Assembly: GCA_947652615.1 (NCBI GenBank)
Contig: CANTDX010000019.1
Coordinates: 1-56,000 of the forward strand
Direction of reading: 5' to 3'
DNA: 56,000 bases
Origin: an uncultured Dorea sp.
GTDB taxonomy: Bacteria; Bacillota; Clostridia; Lachnospirales; Lachnospiraceae
Positions 26,342-34,526 of this stretch are shown here, one piece after another. Numbering within the stretch: the stretch's first letter is position 1; every line of letters starts with the position of its first letter. The position numbers and the translations under genes were made by a program. Under the pieces are notes generated by a model, which ran no database searches, was not told where the DNA came from, and was given only the letters and a program-made list of their open reading frames with translations.

Positions 26342-27904
26342 ATGCAAAAAAAATTTAATGTAAACGGAGTCTGTTATCCAGACCGGCATTATATGGTAGA
26401 TCTGAATGGACGGCTTAAGAAGATCAGGCGGCTGGTAGATAACGGAGATTATTTTGTGATCAATCGTGCCAGACAGTATGGGAAAACGACAATACTGCGG
26501 GCATTAAAAGATTTTCTTCAGCAGGATTATATCGTCATTTTCATGAGTTTTCAAAAAATGAGTTCTGCCAAATTCAAAGATGAAGCTTCATTTGCACGGG
26601 CATTTGCGCGGGATTTTATCAAAAAGGCAGCTGCAGATACAGAGAATGGGAGGATGGAAGCGGCTTCTATTCTGGAATTAGAGGAGCGGTGCCGGGATGA
26701 TTTTGATCTGGTAGAGATGTTCGAGATGCTCAGCAGTATATGTGCATCGGCATCTGAGCGGATAGTCCTGATGATCGATGAGGTGGATCAGGTTTCCAAT
26801 CACCAGGTGTTTCTGGATTTCCTGGGGCAGATGCGGGAGTACTATATGAATAGGGAAGAGACGATGACTTTCCATTCGGTTATTCTGGCCGGAGTTTATG
26901 ATATCAAGAATCTCCGGCTGAAGATCAGACCAGATGAGGTTCACCGATATAATAGCCCATGGAATATTACGGCTGATTTTGATGTGGATATGAGCTTTTC
27001 GCCAGAGGATATCGTAACGATGCTGCGGACATATGAGGCAGATCATCATACGGGTATGAATATCGAGAGAATGGCAGAAGAACTCTATGGCTACACAGGA
27101 GGTTATCCATATCTGATAAGCTGTCTTTGCCGGAAAATAGATGAAAAGTGTATGGGTTGGGATACGGCAGACCTTCGGATGGCAGTCCGGGATCTGCTCA
27201 AAGAACGAAACACACTGTTTGAGGATGTGATCAAAAATATCAGGAGTAATCAGGAGTTTTCCAATCTGGCAGAACAGCTTCTGCTCAACGGGGCGAATGT
27301 GGTTTTCGAGCGCAGTAATCCGATTATTGACTTGGGGGAAATGTTCGGGATATTGGCAGAGAAGGACGGAAAGGCAGCTATTTCTAATGTGATATTTGAG
27401 ACACTGATCTTGAATTATTTTACATCTGTGCGTGCGACCAAAGCATTGATCAATTCAGAATATATTGAGAAATCACGGTATATACGTGAGGGCAGACTGG
27501 ATATGGAAAAGGTGATCAGAAAGTTTGCCGTTTTCCTGAAATCAGAATATCGCCGGGAGGACGGAGCGTTCATCGAGCAGCAGGGAAGGCTTTTGTTTCT
27601 TGGATTCTTACGTCCGATTATCAATGGAACAGGACATTATGCGGTGGAACCGCAGACCAGGAAAAATGCAAGGATGGATATTCAGATTTTCTATGGAAAC
27701 GAGGAATTTATCGTAGAGTTAAAGTGTTGGAGAGGAGAGGCCTATGAACGGAAAGGGTATGACCAGCTTGCTGAGTATCTGGAAGCAAGAGGTCAGCAGC
27801 AGGGATATCTGATCAGTTTCAGCAGAAATAAAAAGAAGCCGAAGGAAGATCAGTGGATCAGGCACAAAGGGCATGATATTTTTGAAGTGATCGTGGAGTG
27901 TTGA
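26342..27904 (+). CDS. AAA-ATPase-like protein with C-terminal PD-(D/E)XK nuclease domain
   Basis: Product of 520 aa. The N-terminal part belongs to the AAA-ATPase-like family common in gut bacteria: CYPDRHYMVDL, then the Walker A-like INRARQYGKTTILRAL (about 40-55) and Walker B RIVLMIDEVDQVS (about 140-152). The C-terminal part (about 430-515) fits a PD-(D/E)XK nuclease fold: RMDIQIFYGNEEFIVELKCW supplies Asp, Glu and Lys, and GYDQLAEYLEARGQQQGYLISF follows. ATG 26342 was chosen because AAGGTGATTGGT precedes it; an earlier TTG at 26282 has no site. The biological role is unknown; these paralogous families expand and decay quickly, and a decayed copy lies next door. Confidence 0.85.
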   Translation: MQKKFNVNGVCYPDRHYMVDLNGRLKKIRRLVDNGDYFVINRARQYGKTTILRALKDFLQQDYIVIFMSFQKMSSAKFKDEASFARAFARDFIKKAAADTENGRMEAASILELEERCRDDFDLVEMFEMLSSICASASERIVLMIDEVDQVSNHQVFLDFLGQMREYYMNREETMTFHSVILAGVYDIKNLRLKIRPDEVHRYNSPWNITADFDVDMSFSPEDIVTMLRTYEADHHTGMNIERMAEELYGYTGGYPYLISCLCRKIDEKCMGWDTADLRMAVRDLLKERNTLFEDVIKNIRSNQEFSNLAEQLLLNGANVVFERSNPIIDLGEMFGILAEKDGKAAISNVIFETLILNYFTSVRATKALINSEYIEKSRYIREGRLDMEKVIRKFAVFLKSEYRREDGAFIEQQGRLLFLGFLRPIINGTGHYAVEPQTRKNARMDIQIFYGNEEFIVELKCWRGEAYERKGYDQLAEYLEARGQQQGYLISFSRNKKKPKEDQWIRHKGHDIFEVIVEC

Positions 27905-27943
27905 TTTAACGCTGTAATATTATAAAGGGAGGGATCAGTATTG

Positions 27944-28400
27944 ATGCGGTATTTTAATACTGAGGGGGGTGTGCAGGCCGGATGAGCATTACATGGTACG
28001 GCTGGATGACAGACTGGATAAGATAAAAGACTGTATGTAGACCGCAGGAAATATTTTGTTATCAATAGGGGCAGGCAGTATGGTAAGACGACGACGCTCA
28101 GGGCATTAAAAGAATATTTGAAAGACGAGTATTTTGTTGTGTCTATGGACTTTCAGGGAATCGGTACAGAAGAGTTTACGTGAGTTATTTGTCCGTTTGA
28201 GCCAGATATGTGCAGCGGCGGACAGACCGATCGTATTATTGATTGATGAAGTAGACAGTGCATCGAATAATCGGGTTTTGTGCGGCCCAATATTACGGCG
28301 ATCTCCATGGGAATCAGATGCTTCTTGGGGAATGTATCAGGCGTATCTCTTTTACGGAGATGTTATAGCTGGACAGAACATGGTTCGGGCAATGATCTGT
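27944..28400 (+). pseudogene. Decayed second copy of the AAA-ATPase-like gene
   Basis: Fragments homologous to the neighbouring intact gene can be read in shifting frames: MRYFNTEGG (start, with a G-run frameshift near 27964-27969), CRPDEHYMVRLDDRLDKI, a second shift near 28030, VDRRKYFVINRGRQYGKTTT and LRALKEYLKDEYFVV, then a stop at about 28181. After a deletion, ELFVRLSQICAAADRPIVLL and IDEVDSASNNRVL (Walker B) follow. The nuclease half is missing. A ribosome site (AAAGGGAGGGATC) still precedes the old start. The similarity to the intact gene is moderate, so this is an old paralogue rather than a recent duplication. Confidence 0.85.
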
Positions 28401-28407
28401 GAAATTA

Positions 28408-28460
28408 GGAGCTGTAGAAAGATAACTACGCAAGTTGCATCAGTTATTTTCTACAGCTCC
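28408..28460 (-). terminator. Long hairpin directly after the GNAT gene
   Basis: GGAGCTGTAGAAA pairs perfectly with TTTCTACAGCTCC, and ATAACT with AGTTAT inside it, giving a 19-bp stem with one bulged base. The loop contains a further GCAA-G-TTGC mini-hairpin. It lies three bases beyond the stop codon of the minus-strand acetyltransferase gene. The T-run after it is weak (CTAATTTC), so termination is likely but not certain. Confidence 0.6.
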
Positions 28461-28463
28461 TTA

Positions 28464-28967
28464 CTATCGTATCTCGTATGTCAATATATAGTCGTCCATC
28501 ACGAATCCATTCCCGATATCTGCTACCTGTTCATCAGTGATCACGAATCCCAGGTGGTCATAGACTTTAAGTGTGTGTGCATTGTATTTATTGCAGGTGA
28601 GCCAGATCTTCTTAAGTCCGCGCTCTTCGCATAACCGAATCAGGAAATTCAGAGCTTCTGTCGCGAGATGCTGTCCGCGGCAGTCCTTTTTAATATAGAG
28701 CTTGCTTAAGAACAGGGCGTCTTCCTCCTGGTGGATACCGATGTACCCGGCGAAGGTGTGGGAGATGTGGATCTGATAATATTCATAGCCGTCCTGCTTG
28801 ATCTGTGATCTGAGAGCCGGATAGGACTGGAATTTGTCTACCATATAGTTGACTTGTGCTTCCCCGATGATGGGGGTAAAATGCTGATGCCAGATCTCAT
28901 CGGCAAGAGCAGCGATCTCGTGGATTTCTGCATCTGTTTTTGCAGGCAGTATGTTTACAGTATTCAT
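28464..28967 (-). CDS. GNAT-family N-acetyltransferase
   Basis: Acetyltransferase of 167 aa with the Gcn5 fold. Motif A is visible as LFLSKLYIKKDCRGQHLATEALNFLI (about 88-113), with the R/QxxGxA-type acetyl-CoA loop represented by CRGQHLATEA. Motif B is LTCNKYNAHTLKVYDHLGFV, with the Asn and Tyr usual for the family. The acceptor substrate is unknown. It is a single minus-strand gene in the accessory patch between the AAA-ATPase genes and the MNT-HEPN pair. Confidence 0.9.
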   Translation of the reverse strand: MNTVNILPAKTDAEIHEIAALADEIWHQHFTPIIGEAQVNYMVDKFQSYPALRSQIKQDGYEYYQIHISHTFAGYIGIHQEEDALFLSKLYIKKDCRGQHLATEALNFLIRLCEERGLKKIWLTCNKYNAHTLKVYDHLGFVITDEQVADIGNGFVMDDYILTYEIR

Positions 28968-29094
28968 ATGATGCCTCCGTCTTTAGAATAGTTTAATAAT
29001 TATAGATTTCTCTTATAGCATTATACGTGATATAATAGCTTCGTACAAGAAGAAAATTTAATTGGATCTGATTGTAGAGAAAGAAGGTGTATTT

Positions 29095-29466
29095 TTGAAG
29101 AAATTTAATAATTACGATCTGCACTTTCGTTTTGAGACGAAAGAAGGCGTTCACTTTGAGAATGCACAATATATCCATCCATTGAAGCAGAAGCTTGTGC
29201 AGAGTTATGTCGGCTGTTTTGACCAGGATTATAATGTAAAAGCTGCGATTATATTCGGAAGCAGTGTGGAATTTGGCTGTCACAGCTTTAGCGATTTAGA
29301 TATCTGTATCGAACGATATGATTATGAAAGAGGATTCCGAAACTATCCGGAAGAATATGTGGAAGAAACAGATCTTGTATATTATGACGCGATTGGACCG
29401 CGTCTGAAGAGTGAGATTGAGAAGAAGGGAATCGTTGTGTTTGACAGGGAGGGGCTTTATGTGTGA
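29095..29466 (+). CDS. MNT-type nucleotidyltransferase (antitoxin-like)
   Basis: Product of about 123 aa with the minimal nucleotidyltransferase signature IIFGSSVEFGCHSFSDLDIC (GS...DxD), which binds the metal and NTP. TTG at 29095 was chosen because AAGG lies about eight bases upstream; TTG 29062 is also possible. It overlaps the following HEPN gene by 8 bases. MNT partners in MNT-HEPN toxin-antitoxin modules AMPylate and silence the HEPN ribonuclease. An upstream domain of about 40 residues is not recognised. Confidence 0.82.
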   Translation: MKKFNNYDLHFRFETKEGVHFENAQYIHPLKQKLVQSYVGCFDQDYNVKAAIIFGSSVEFGCHSFSDLDICIERYDYERGFRNYPEEYVEETDLVYYDAIGPRLKSEIEKKGIVVFDREGLYV

Positions 29467-29980
29467 TATTCGTTTGTTTAGATCTGCTTATACAGAGTTT
29501 GAACTTGCCAGAGAGATTTTTCAAATTCCCCGGAATGATGAAGCGTTCCTGAATGGGATTGCATATCATTTGCAACAGTCAGTGGAGAAGCTTTTAAAGG
29601 CATTTCTTGAATGTAAGGGAGTGACTGTGCCTAATACCCACGATATATACAAATTAGTCCGAATGTCCCGGCAGAATGGTTCGAATATTGTTCTGACTTT
29701 CTGGCTTGAAGACCGGGCAGATACGCTGACACGCTGGGAGACGGACACACGGTATAATATGGATTATTCCGTTGAGGCTCAAAAGGTGCAGGAGGGGCTT
29801 GAGGAGATTCGGAATCTTTTTGAGATGAATGGAATCAAAGAAGAACTTTGCACGGAACTTAAGGATGAAGGCGTCAAAAGGAGACTTTGTTCTTTTTTTC
29901 CGAAGGATTTCAGTCCGGCAGATGATTTTGAATGGAATTGTTATTATCAGATCTACAGAAAGCAGTTGGAAAAAGAATAA
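29459..29980 (+). CDS. HEPN-domain protein (toxin-like partner of MNT)
   Basis: Helical protein of 173 aa. The HEPN block is clear: GIAYHLQQSVEKLLKAFLEC followed by KGVTVPNTHDIYKLVRM. A later TRYNMDYS segment (about 96-103) matches the RY-containing helix of the family. The HepT-type RX4HXY motif is not seen, so this is the classical HEPN branch (PF05168-like) rather than HepT. ATG 29459 overlaps the end of the MNT gene (ATGTGTGA). A C-terminal extension of about 45 residues beyond the HEPN core is unassigned. A ribonuclease toxin role is inferred from the pairing. Confidence 0.83.
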   Translation: MCDIRLFRSAYTEFELAREIFQIPRNDEAFLNGIAYHLQQSVEKLLKAFLECKGVTVPNTHDIYKLVRMSRQNGSNIVLTFWLEDRADTLTRWETDTRYNMDYSVEAQKVQEGLEEIRNLFEMNGIKEELCTELKDEGVKRRLCSFFPKDFSPADDFEWNCYYQIYRKQLEKE

Positions 29981-30006
29981 AATGATCTACGATACGGAGG
30001 AACTAT

Positions 30007-30711
30007 ATGGACGGATTTGTCACACTTAAGGACGTTAAGAAGAGATACCGCATGGGCGAAGTGGAGATCATGGCGGCTGACGGGATCGATTTCCGGATCA
30101 GCAAGGGTGAGTTCGCAGTTGTAGTAGGCCCAAGCGGCGCGGGCAAGACGACGGTTCTTAATATCCTTGGCGGTATGGATACGGCGTCAGAGGGGAAGGT
30201 GATCGTGGACGGACAGGACATCACGTCTTATTCCCAGAAGCAGCTTACCGCCTACCGGAGAGATGATATCGGCTTCGTATTCCAGTTCTATAACCTGATC
30301 CCCAACCTGACCGCGCTTGAGAACGTGGAGCTGGCGCTTCAGATCTGCAAGGATCCCATGGATGCAAGGGAAGTGATGGAAGAGGTGGGCTTAGGGGCGC
30401 GTCTTGATAACTTCCCGGCGCAGCTATCCGGCGGGGAACAGCAGCGGGTATCCATAGCCAGGGCGCTGGCGAAGAATCCGAAGATTTTGTTATGCGACGA
30501 GCCGACGGGGGCGCTTGACTACAACACGGGTAAGGCGATCCTGAGGCTCCTGCAGGATACCTGCAGGGTCAAGGGCATGACGGTCATCCTGATCACGCAT
30601 AACTCGGCGATAGCGCCCATGGCGGACCGCGTGATCAAGATCAAGAACGGGCGGGTGGCAGAAATGGCAAGGAATCCGTATCCGGTGCCGGTTGAGACGA
30701 TAGAGTGGTAG
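30007..30711 (+). CDS. ABC transporter ATP-binding protein (MacB/LolD type)
   Basis: ATPase of 234 aa with Walker [12 protein letters not shown] (about 40-50), Q-loop [13 protein letters not shown], signature [15 protein letters not shown] and Walker [17 protein letters not shown]. It pairs with the FtsX-type permease 9 bases downstream. The ATG follows ACGGAGGAACTAT. MacB-type exporters work by mechanotransmission on extracytoplasmic substrates such as peptides, toxins or lipoproteins rather than by moving cargo across the bilayer. Confidence 0.94.
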   Translation: MDGFVTLKDVKKRYRMGEVEIMAADGIDFRISKGEFAVVVGPSGAGKTTVLNILGGMDTASEGKVIVDGQDITSYSQKQLTAYRRDDIGFVFQFYNLIPNLTALENVELALQICKDPMDAREVMEEVGLGARLDNFPAQLSGGEQQRVSIARALAKNPKILLCDEPTGALDYNTGKAILRLLQDTCRVKGMTVILITHNSAIAPMADRVIKIKNGRVAEMARNPYPVPVETIEW

Positions 30712-30720
30712 GATTGGCAG

Positions 30721-33700
30721 ATGAAGAGGACGAAGAAAGCTACTAGGAAAGATTTCTATATGGAGATTAGGAAGAGTCGGGGGAGATTTCTGTCGATTCT
30801 TTTTATCGTGACGCTGGGAGTGGCATTTTTCTCCGGCATCCGTGCATCTGAGCCGGATATGAGGCTGACCGGAGACGCGTATTTTGATGAGGCCCGGCTT
30901 ATGGATATCAAGGCAATCTGTACTTATGGTGTCACAGAGGATGACGTAGAGGCCATGGAAGCGGAAGAAGGAGTGGCGTGTGCGGAAGGGGCGTACAGCG
31001 CGGATTTTCTCTACAGCACAAAGGATGCGCAGCAGGTGCTCCATGTGATGTCGCTGCAGGAGAAGATGAACCAGGTCACGGTAAGTAAGGGCAGAATGCC
31101 GGAGAGTGCGGGAGAGTGTCTTGCGGATGATAATTCTTCGTTTGCAGTCGGGGATCAAATCAGGCTTGAGTCTGGAACGGAGGATGAAGTGACGGATACG
31201 CTCAAGACGGATACCCTTGAGGTCGTAGGGCTTGGCAACAGTCCTTGTTATCTGTCCTACGGGAGAGGAAGCTCGACGGTAGGCGACGGAAGTATTCGGG
31301 CGTTTCTGATAGTGCCGGAGGATACCTTCGATATGGAGGTCTACTCGGAGGTCTACATGCAGGTGACAGGCGCGAAGGAACTGCTGGCATTTACCGATGC
31401 GTATGATGGCCGGGTCGAAGAAGTGCTTAAGCGGATCGAGGCGCTGGCGGACGACCGGGCGGTAGTTCGTAAGGACAGCCTTAAGGACGAGGCGAACGAG
31501 AAGCTTGAAGAAGCCAGAGAGGAGTTAGAAGACGGCAGAAAAGAAGCTAAGAAGAAGCTTGATAATGCGGCAAAAGAGATCGCAGACGCGGAGAAGAAGC
31601 TTGCGGACGCGAGAAAACAGATCGAAGACGGAAGGGCGCAGATCGCAGATGCGAAGATGACCTTAAGTTCTAAGCAAAAGGAGTTGGATGCGGCGCGGGT
31701 CCAGTATCAGGACGGGGTAGCGCAGCTGAATGACGGGAAAGCGGCGTATGAGGAAGGGCTTTTGCAGTATGAGGAGGCAAGAGCTGAGGCAGATGTGCAG
31801 CTTCAGACCGGCCGGCAGCTTTTGGACGGGCTGCAGGCACAGATCAATGCGGACGAGGAGCGTTATTATGCCCTGCTTGCGCAGATTGAAGACCTGCGGG
31901 AACAGGCGGACGTATCAGAGGACAGCTTGGATGATACCGGAGAATCTGCGGGAGAGCCGGATACGGGACCAGACCAGCAGATCGCCGCGCTTGAAGCGCA
32001 GGCGCAGGCTGTTGCGGCAAGGCTTGAGGGAGAGCGGCAGGCATACACGTTAGGTCAGGCTGGGATAGAAGCGGTGCGCCGGGAGATGGATAACGCCCAG
32101 GCGGAGCTTACGGCGGCAAAGAGCCAGATCGACGCGGCAGAGGCGGAACTTGCGGCGGCGCCGGCGAAGCTATCTTCCGGGCAGGCGCAGATTAACAGCG
32201 GGTGGAATGAGTTAAGGTCGCAGGAGCAGAAGCTTGTGGACGGTGAGGCCGAGATCGTCTCGAATGAGGCGAAGCTTGTGGATGCGAAGAAGGAGTACGA
32301 AGAGGGCAAGGCCGAAGCCGAGGCCGAGATCGCCGACGGCGAGAAGAAGATAGCCGAAGCCGAGGCTGATATCGAGGATATAGAGCTGCCCAAATGGTAT
32401 GTCTATGACCGGAGCACGCTCATCGAGTACAGCGGATTCGGGGAGAATGCCCAGAGGCTGGGAGCCATCGGCCGGGTTTTCCCGGTATTATTCTTCCTTG
32501 TGGCAGCGCTGATCAGCCTGACAAGCATGACGCGTATGGTAGAGGAACAGAGGACATCCATCGGCACGATGAAAGCTCTGGGATACAGTAAGGGTGCGAT
32601 TGCTTCCAAATATATCGGATATGCGCTTCTTGCCACGGCGGGCGGAAGCGTGATCGGGGTCTTGATCGGAGAGAAGATCCTCCCGTATATTATCGTGTAT
32701 GCCTATGGAATCCTGTATCAGCATTTGCCCAAGATCCTGGTACCCTATGATTGGGGATATGCGGCTATGGCGTCCGGCGCGGCAGTATTCTGTACGCTGT
32801 TCGCCACCGTCATGGCATGTTATAAGGAATTGGAGGCCCAGCCTGCCGTACTGATGAGGCCGCCGGCGCCCAAGAATGGCCGCAGAGTATTCCTGGAGAG
32901 GATCGGCGTCGTCTGGAGACATCTGAATTTTACCTGGAAATCTACTATTCGGAATCTGATGCGTTATAAGAAACGTTTCTTCATGACCATATTTGGGATC
33001 GGCGGCTGTATGGCGCTGATGCTGGTCGGATTCGGCTTGAAGGATTCCTGTTATGAGATTGCCAAGCTTCAGTTCGCCGAGATTCAATTCTACGACGGAA
33101 GCATCTATCTGGAAGAAGATATTACAGAAGAGCAGCAGGACGAGTTAGAAGCGGCGCTTAAGAGTGAAAAGCAGATCAGCCGGTATATGAAGGCGAACAT
33201 GCAGAATATCACCTTGGTCAACGGCAAGAAGGAGTGCGCGGCTTACGAATGTGTATTTGGTTCGGTTGAGGATATCCCGTGGTTCGTGGATTTCCATGAC
33301 AGGAGATCTAAGGAGCGGTATGAGCTTACGGACGACGGGGGCATCATTAGTGAGAAGACGGCGAAGCTTCTGGGTGTAAAGCAGGGCGATACGATAGAGA
33401 TCAAGGATGAGGAGAAGGGGAACAAGCAGGTGAAGGTCACACAGATCTGTGAGAACTACATGGGGCATTACATCTATTTTACTCCTGCCTGTTATGAGGA
33501 GGTATACGGAGAAGAACCAGAATACAACAGCATTCTGTTCGAGGTGGAAGATTCGGATGTGAATGCGGATTTGGAGAAGATCGGAAGGAATCTGCTGAAA
33601 CAGGATGGGGCGCTTAGCGTAAGCTATACGCATGATATCGAGAAGCAGCTTGACGATATGCTTCGCAGTTTGAACCTGGTCATTGTGGTCCTGATCATCT

Positions 33701-34071
33701 CGGCAGGTATGCTTGCGTTCGTGGTGCTCTATAACCTGAATACGGTGAATATCGCGGAACGTAAAAGAGAGCTGGCGACACTTAAGGTGCTGGGCTTCTA
33801 TAATATGGAAGTGGCGGAATATGTGTACCGGGAGAATATTCTCCTGACATTTTTGGGGGCGGTTGTAGGAGCCGTACTTGGAAGATTCCTACATTTGTTC
33901 ATTATCGAGACAGTGGAAGTGGATTCAGCTATGTTTGGAAGGAATATCAATATGCCGAGTTACATATACAGCTTGATTCTTACGGTGACATTTTCTATGC
34001 TGATCAATGGAGTGATGTATTTTAAACTTAAGAAGATAGATATGGTAGAGTCGCTTAAGAGTATTGAGTAG
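30721..34071 (+). CDS. FtsX-like ABC permease with long extracellular coiled coil
   Basis: Permease of 1116 aa. Helix 1 is at about 22-40. Residues about 250-550 are dominated by heptad-like repeats of the type EEARxELEDGRKEA, ADAEKKLADARKQI and AELTAAKSQIDAAEAELAAA, predicted as a very long coiled coil outside the cell. An FtsX domain with three helices begins at about 575 (FPVLFFLVAALISLTSMTRM, EQRTSIGTMKALGYSKGAIA), and a second FtsX unit occupies about 745-1116, ending SLKSIE. Duplicated FtsX with a coiled-coil hairpin resembles permeases that reach the cell wall. A wall-hydrolase or peptide-related role is inferred only. Confidence 0.9.
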   Translation: MKRTKKATRKDFYMEIRKSRGRFLSILFIVTLGVAFFSGIRASEPDMRLTGDAYFDEARLMDIKAICTYGVTEDDVEAMEAEEGVACAEGAYSADFLYSTKDAQQVLHVMSLQEKMNQVTVSKGRMPESAGECLADDNSSFAVGDQIRLESGTEDEVTDTLKTDTLEVVGLGNSPCYLSYGRGSSTVGDGSIRAFLIVPEDTFDMEVYSEVYMQVTGAKELLAFTDAYDGRVEEVLKRIEALADDRAVVRKDSLKDEANEKLEEAREELEDGRKEAKKKLDNAAKEIADAEKKLADARKQIEDGRAQIADAKMTLSSKQKELDAARVQYQDGVAQLNDGKAAYEEGLLQYEEARAEADVQLQTGRQLLDGLQAQINADEERYYALLAQIEDLREQADVSEDSLDDTGESAGEPDTGPDQQIAALEAQAQAVAARLEGERQAYTLGQAGIEAVRREMDNAQAELTAAKSQIDAAEAELAAAPAKLSSGQAQINSGWNELRSQEQKLVDGEAEIVSNEAKLVDAKKEYEEGKAEAEAEIADGEKKIAEAEADIEDIELPKWYVYDRSTLIEYSGFGENAQRLGAIGRVFPVLFFLVAALISLTSMTRMVEEQRTSIGTMKALGYSKGAIASKYIGYALLATAGGSVIGVLIGEKILPYIIVYAYGILYQHLPKILVPYDWGYAAMASGAAVFCTLFATVMACYKELEAQPAVLMRPPAPKNGRRVFLERIGVVWRHLNFTWKSTIRNLMRYKKRFFMTIFGIGGCMALMLVGFGLKDSCYEIAKLQFAEIQFYDGSIYLEEDITEEQQDELEAALKSEKQISRYMKANMQNITLVNGKKECAAYECVFGSVEDIPWFVDFHDRRSKERYELTDDGGIISEKTAKLLGVKQGDTIEIKDEEKGNKQVKVTQICENYMGHYIYFTPACYEEVYGEEPEYNSILFEVEDSDVNADLEKIGRNLLKQDGALSVSYTHDIEKQLDDMLRSLNLVIVVLIISAGMLAFVVLYNLNTVNIAERKRELATLKVLGFYNMEVAEYVYRENILLTFLGAVVGAVLGRFLHLFIIETVEVDSAMFGRNINMPSYIYSLILTVTFSMLINGVMYFKLKKIDMVESLKSIE

Positions 34072-34166
34072 ACGGTCAGGAAGACTTGATTTTATTTCTG
34101 TCATGTTTTAAAATAGGTATTAAAATAAGTTAGGTAATCTTAGAGTGTAAAATAGGAGGCGGCAAT

Positions 34167-34526
34167 ATGCAGAAACGTATTTTAGTGGTGGATGATGACT
34201 CAATGAATCTGGTAAGGACGAAGATGATCTTAGGGAAGCAGTATGACGTGGTTCTTGCGGAGTCGGGCGAGGCAGCGCTTAATAAGCTTAAGACTGAGAA
34301 TATAGATCTTGTACTTCTCGATATTGAGATGCCGGATATGAATGGTATAGAGACCTTTGAGCGGATGAAAGAGCTGCCGGTCAAGGTTCCGGTGATCTTC
34401 CTGACTGCATCGGGCTATGAGGATGACGTGATGAGCGCGATCAGGCTTGGAGCGGTGAATTACCTGAAGAAGCCTTTTTATCCGGAGGAGCTGATGAAAC
34501 GGATAGCAAAGGAGTTTGAGAAATAA
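34167..34526 (+). CDS. Stand-alone receiver (single-domain response regulator)
   Basis: Receiver of 119 aa and nothing else: ILVVDDDSMNLVRTK (acidic pair), the phospho-acceptor Asp in LVLLDIEMPDMNGIE (about 53), Thr in VIFLTASGYEDD and Lys in AVNYLKKPFYPEEL. The ATG follows AGGAGGCGGCAAT. Its stop codon overlaps the start of the hybrid kinase (TAATG). In a phosphorelay it could be the intermediate or final receiver, as Spo0F is. No output domain is present. Confidence 0.93.
   Translation: MQKRILVVDDDSMNLVRTKMILGKQYDVVLAESGEAALNKLKTENIDLVLLDIEMPDMNGIETFERMKELPVKVPVIFLTASGYEDDVMSAIRLGAVNYLKKPFYPEELMKRIAKEFEK

Noticed and set aside
28134..28634. Open frame of 166 codons on the plus strand
   Set aside because: Its first half is the decayed ATPase copy read partly in the wrong frame, and its second half is antisense to the GNAT gene. 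It is a chance fusion.
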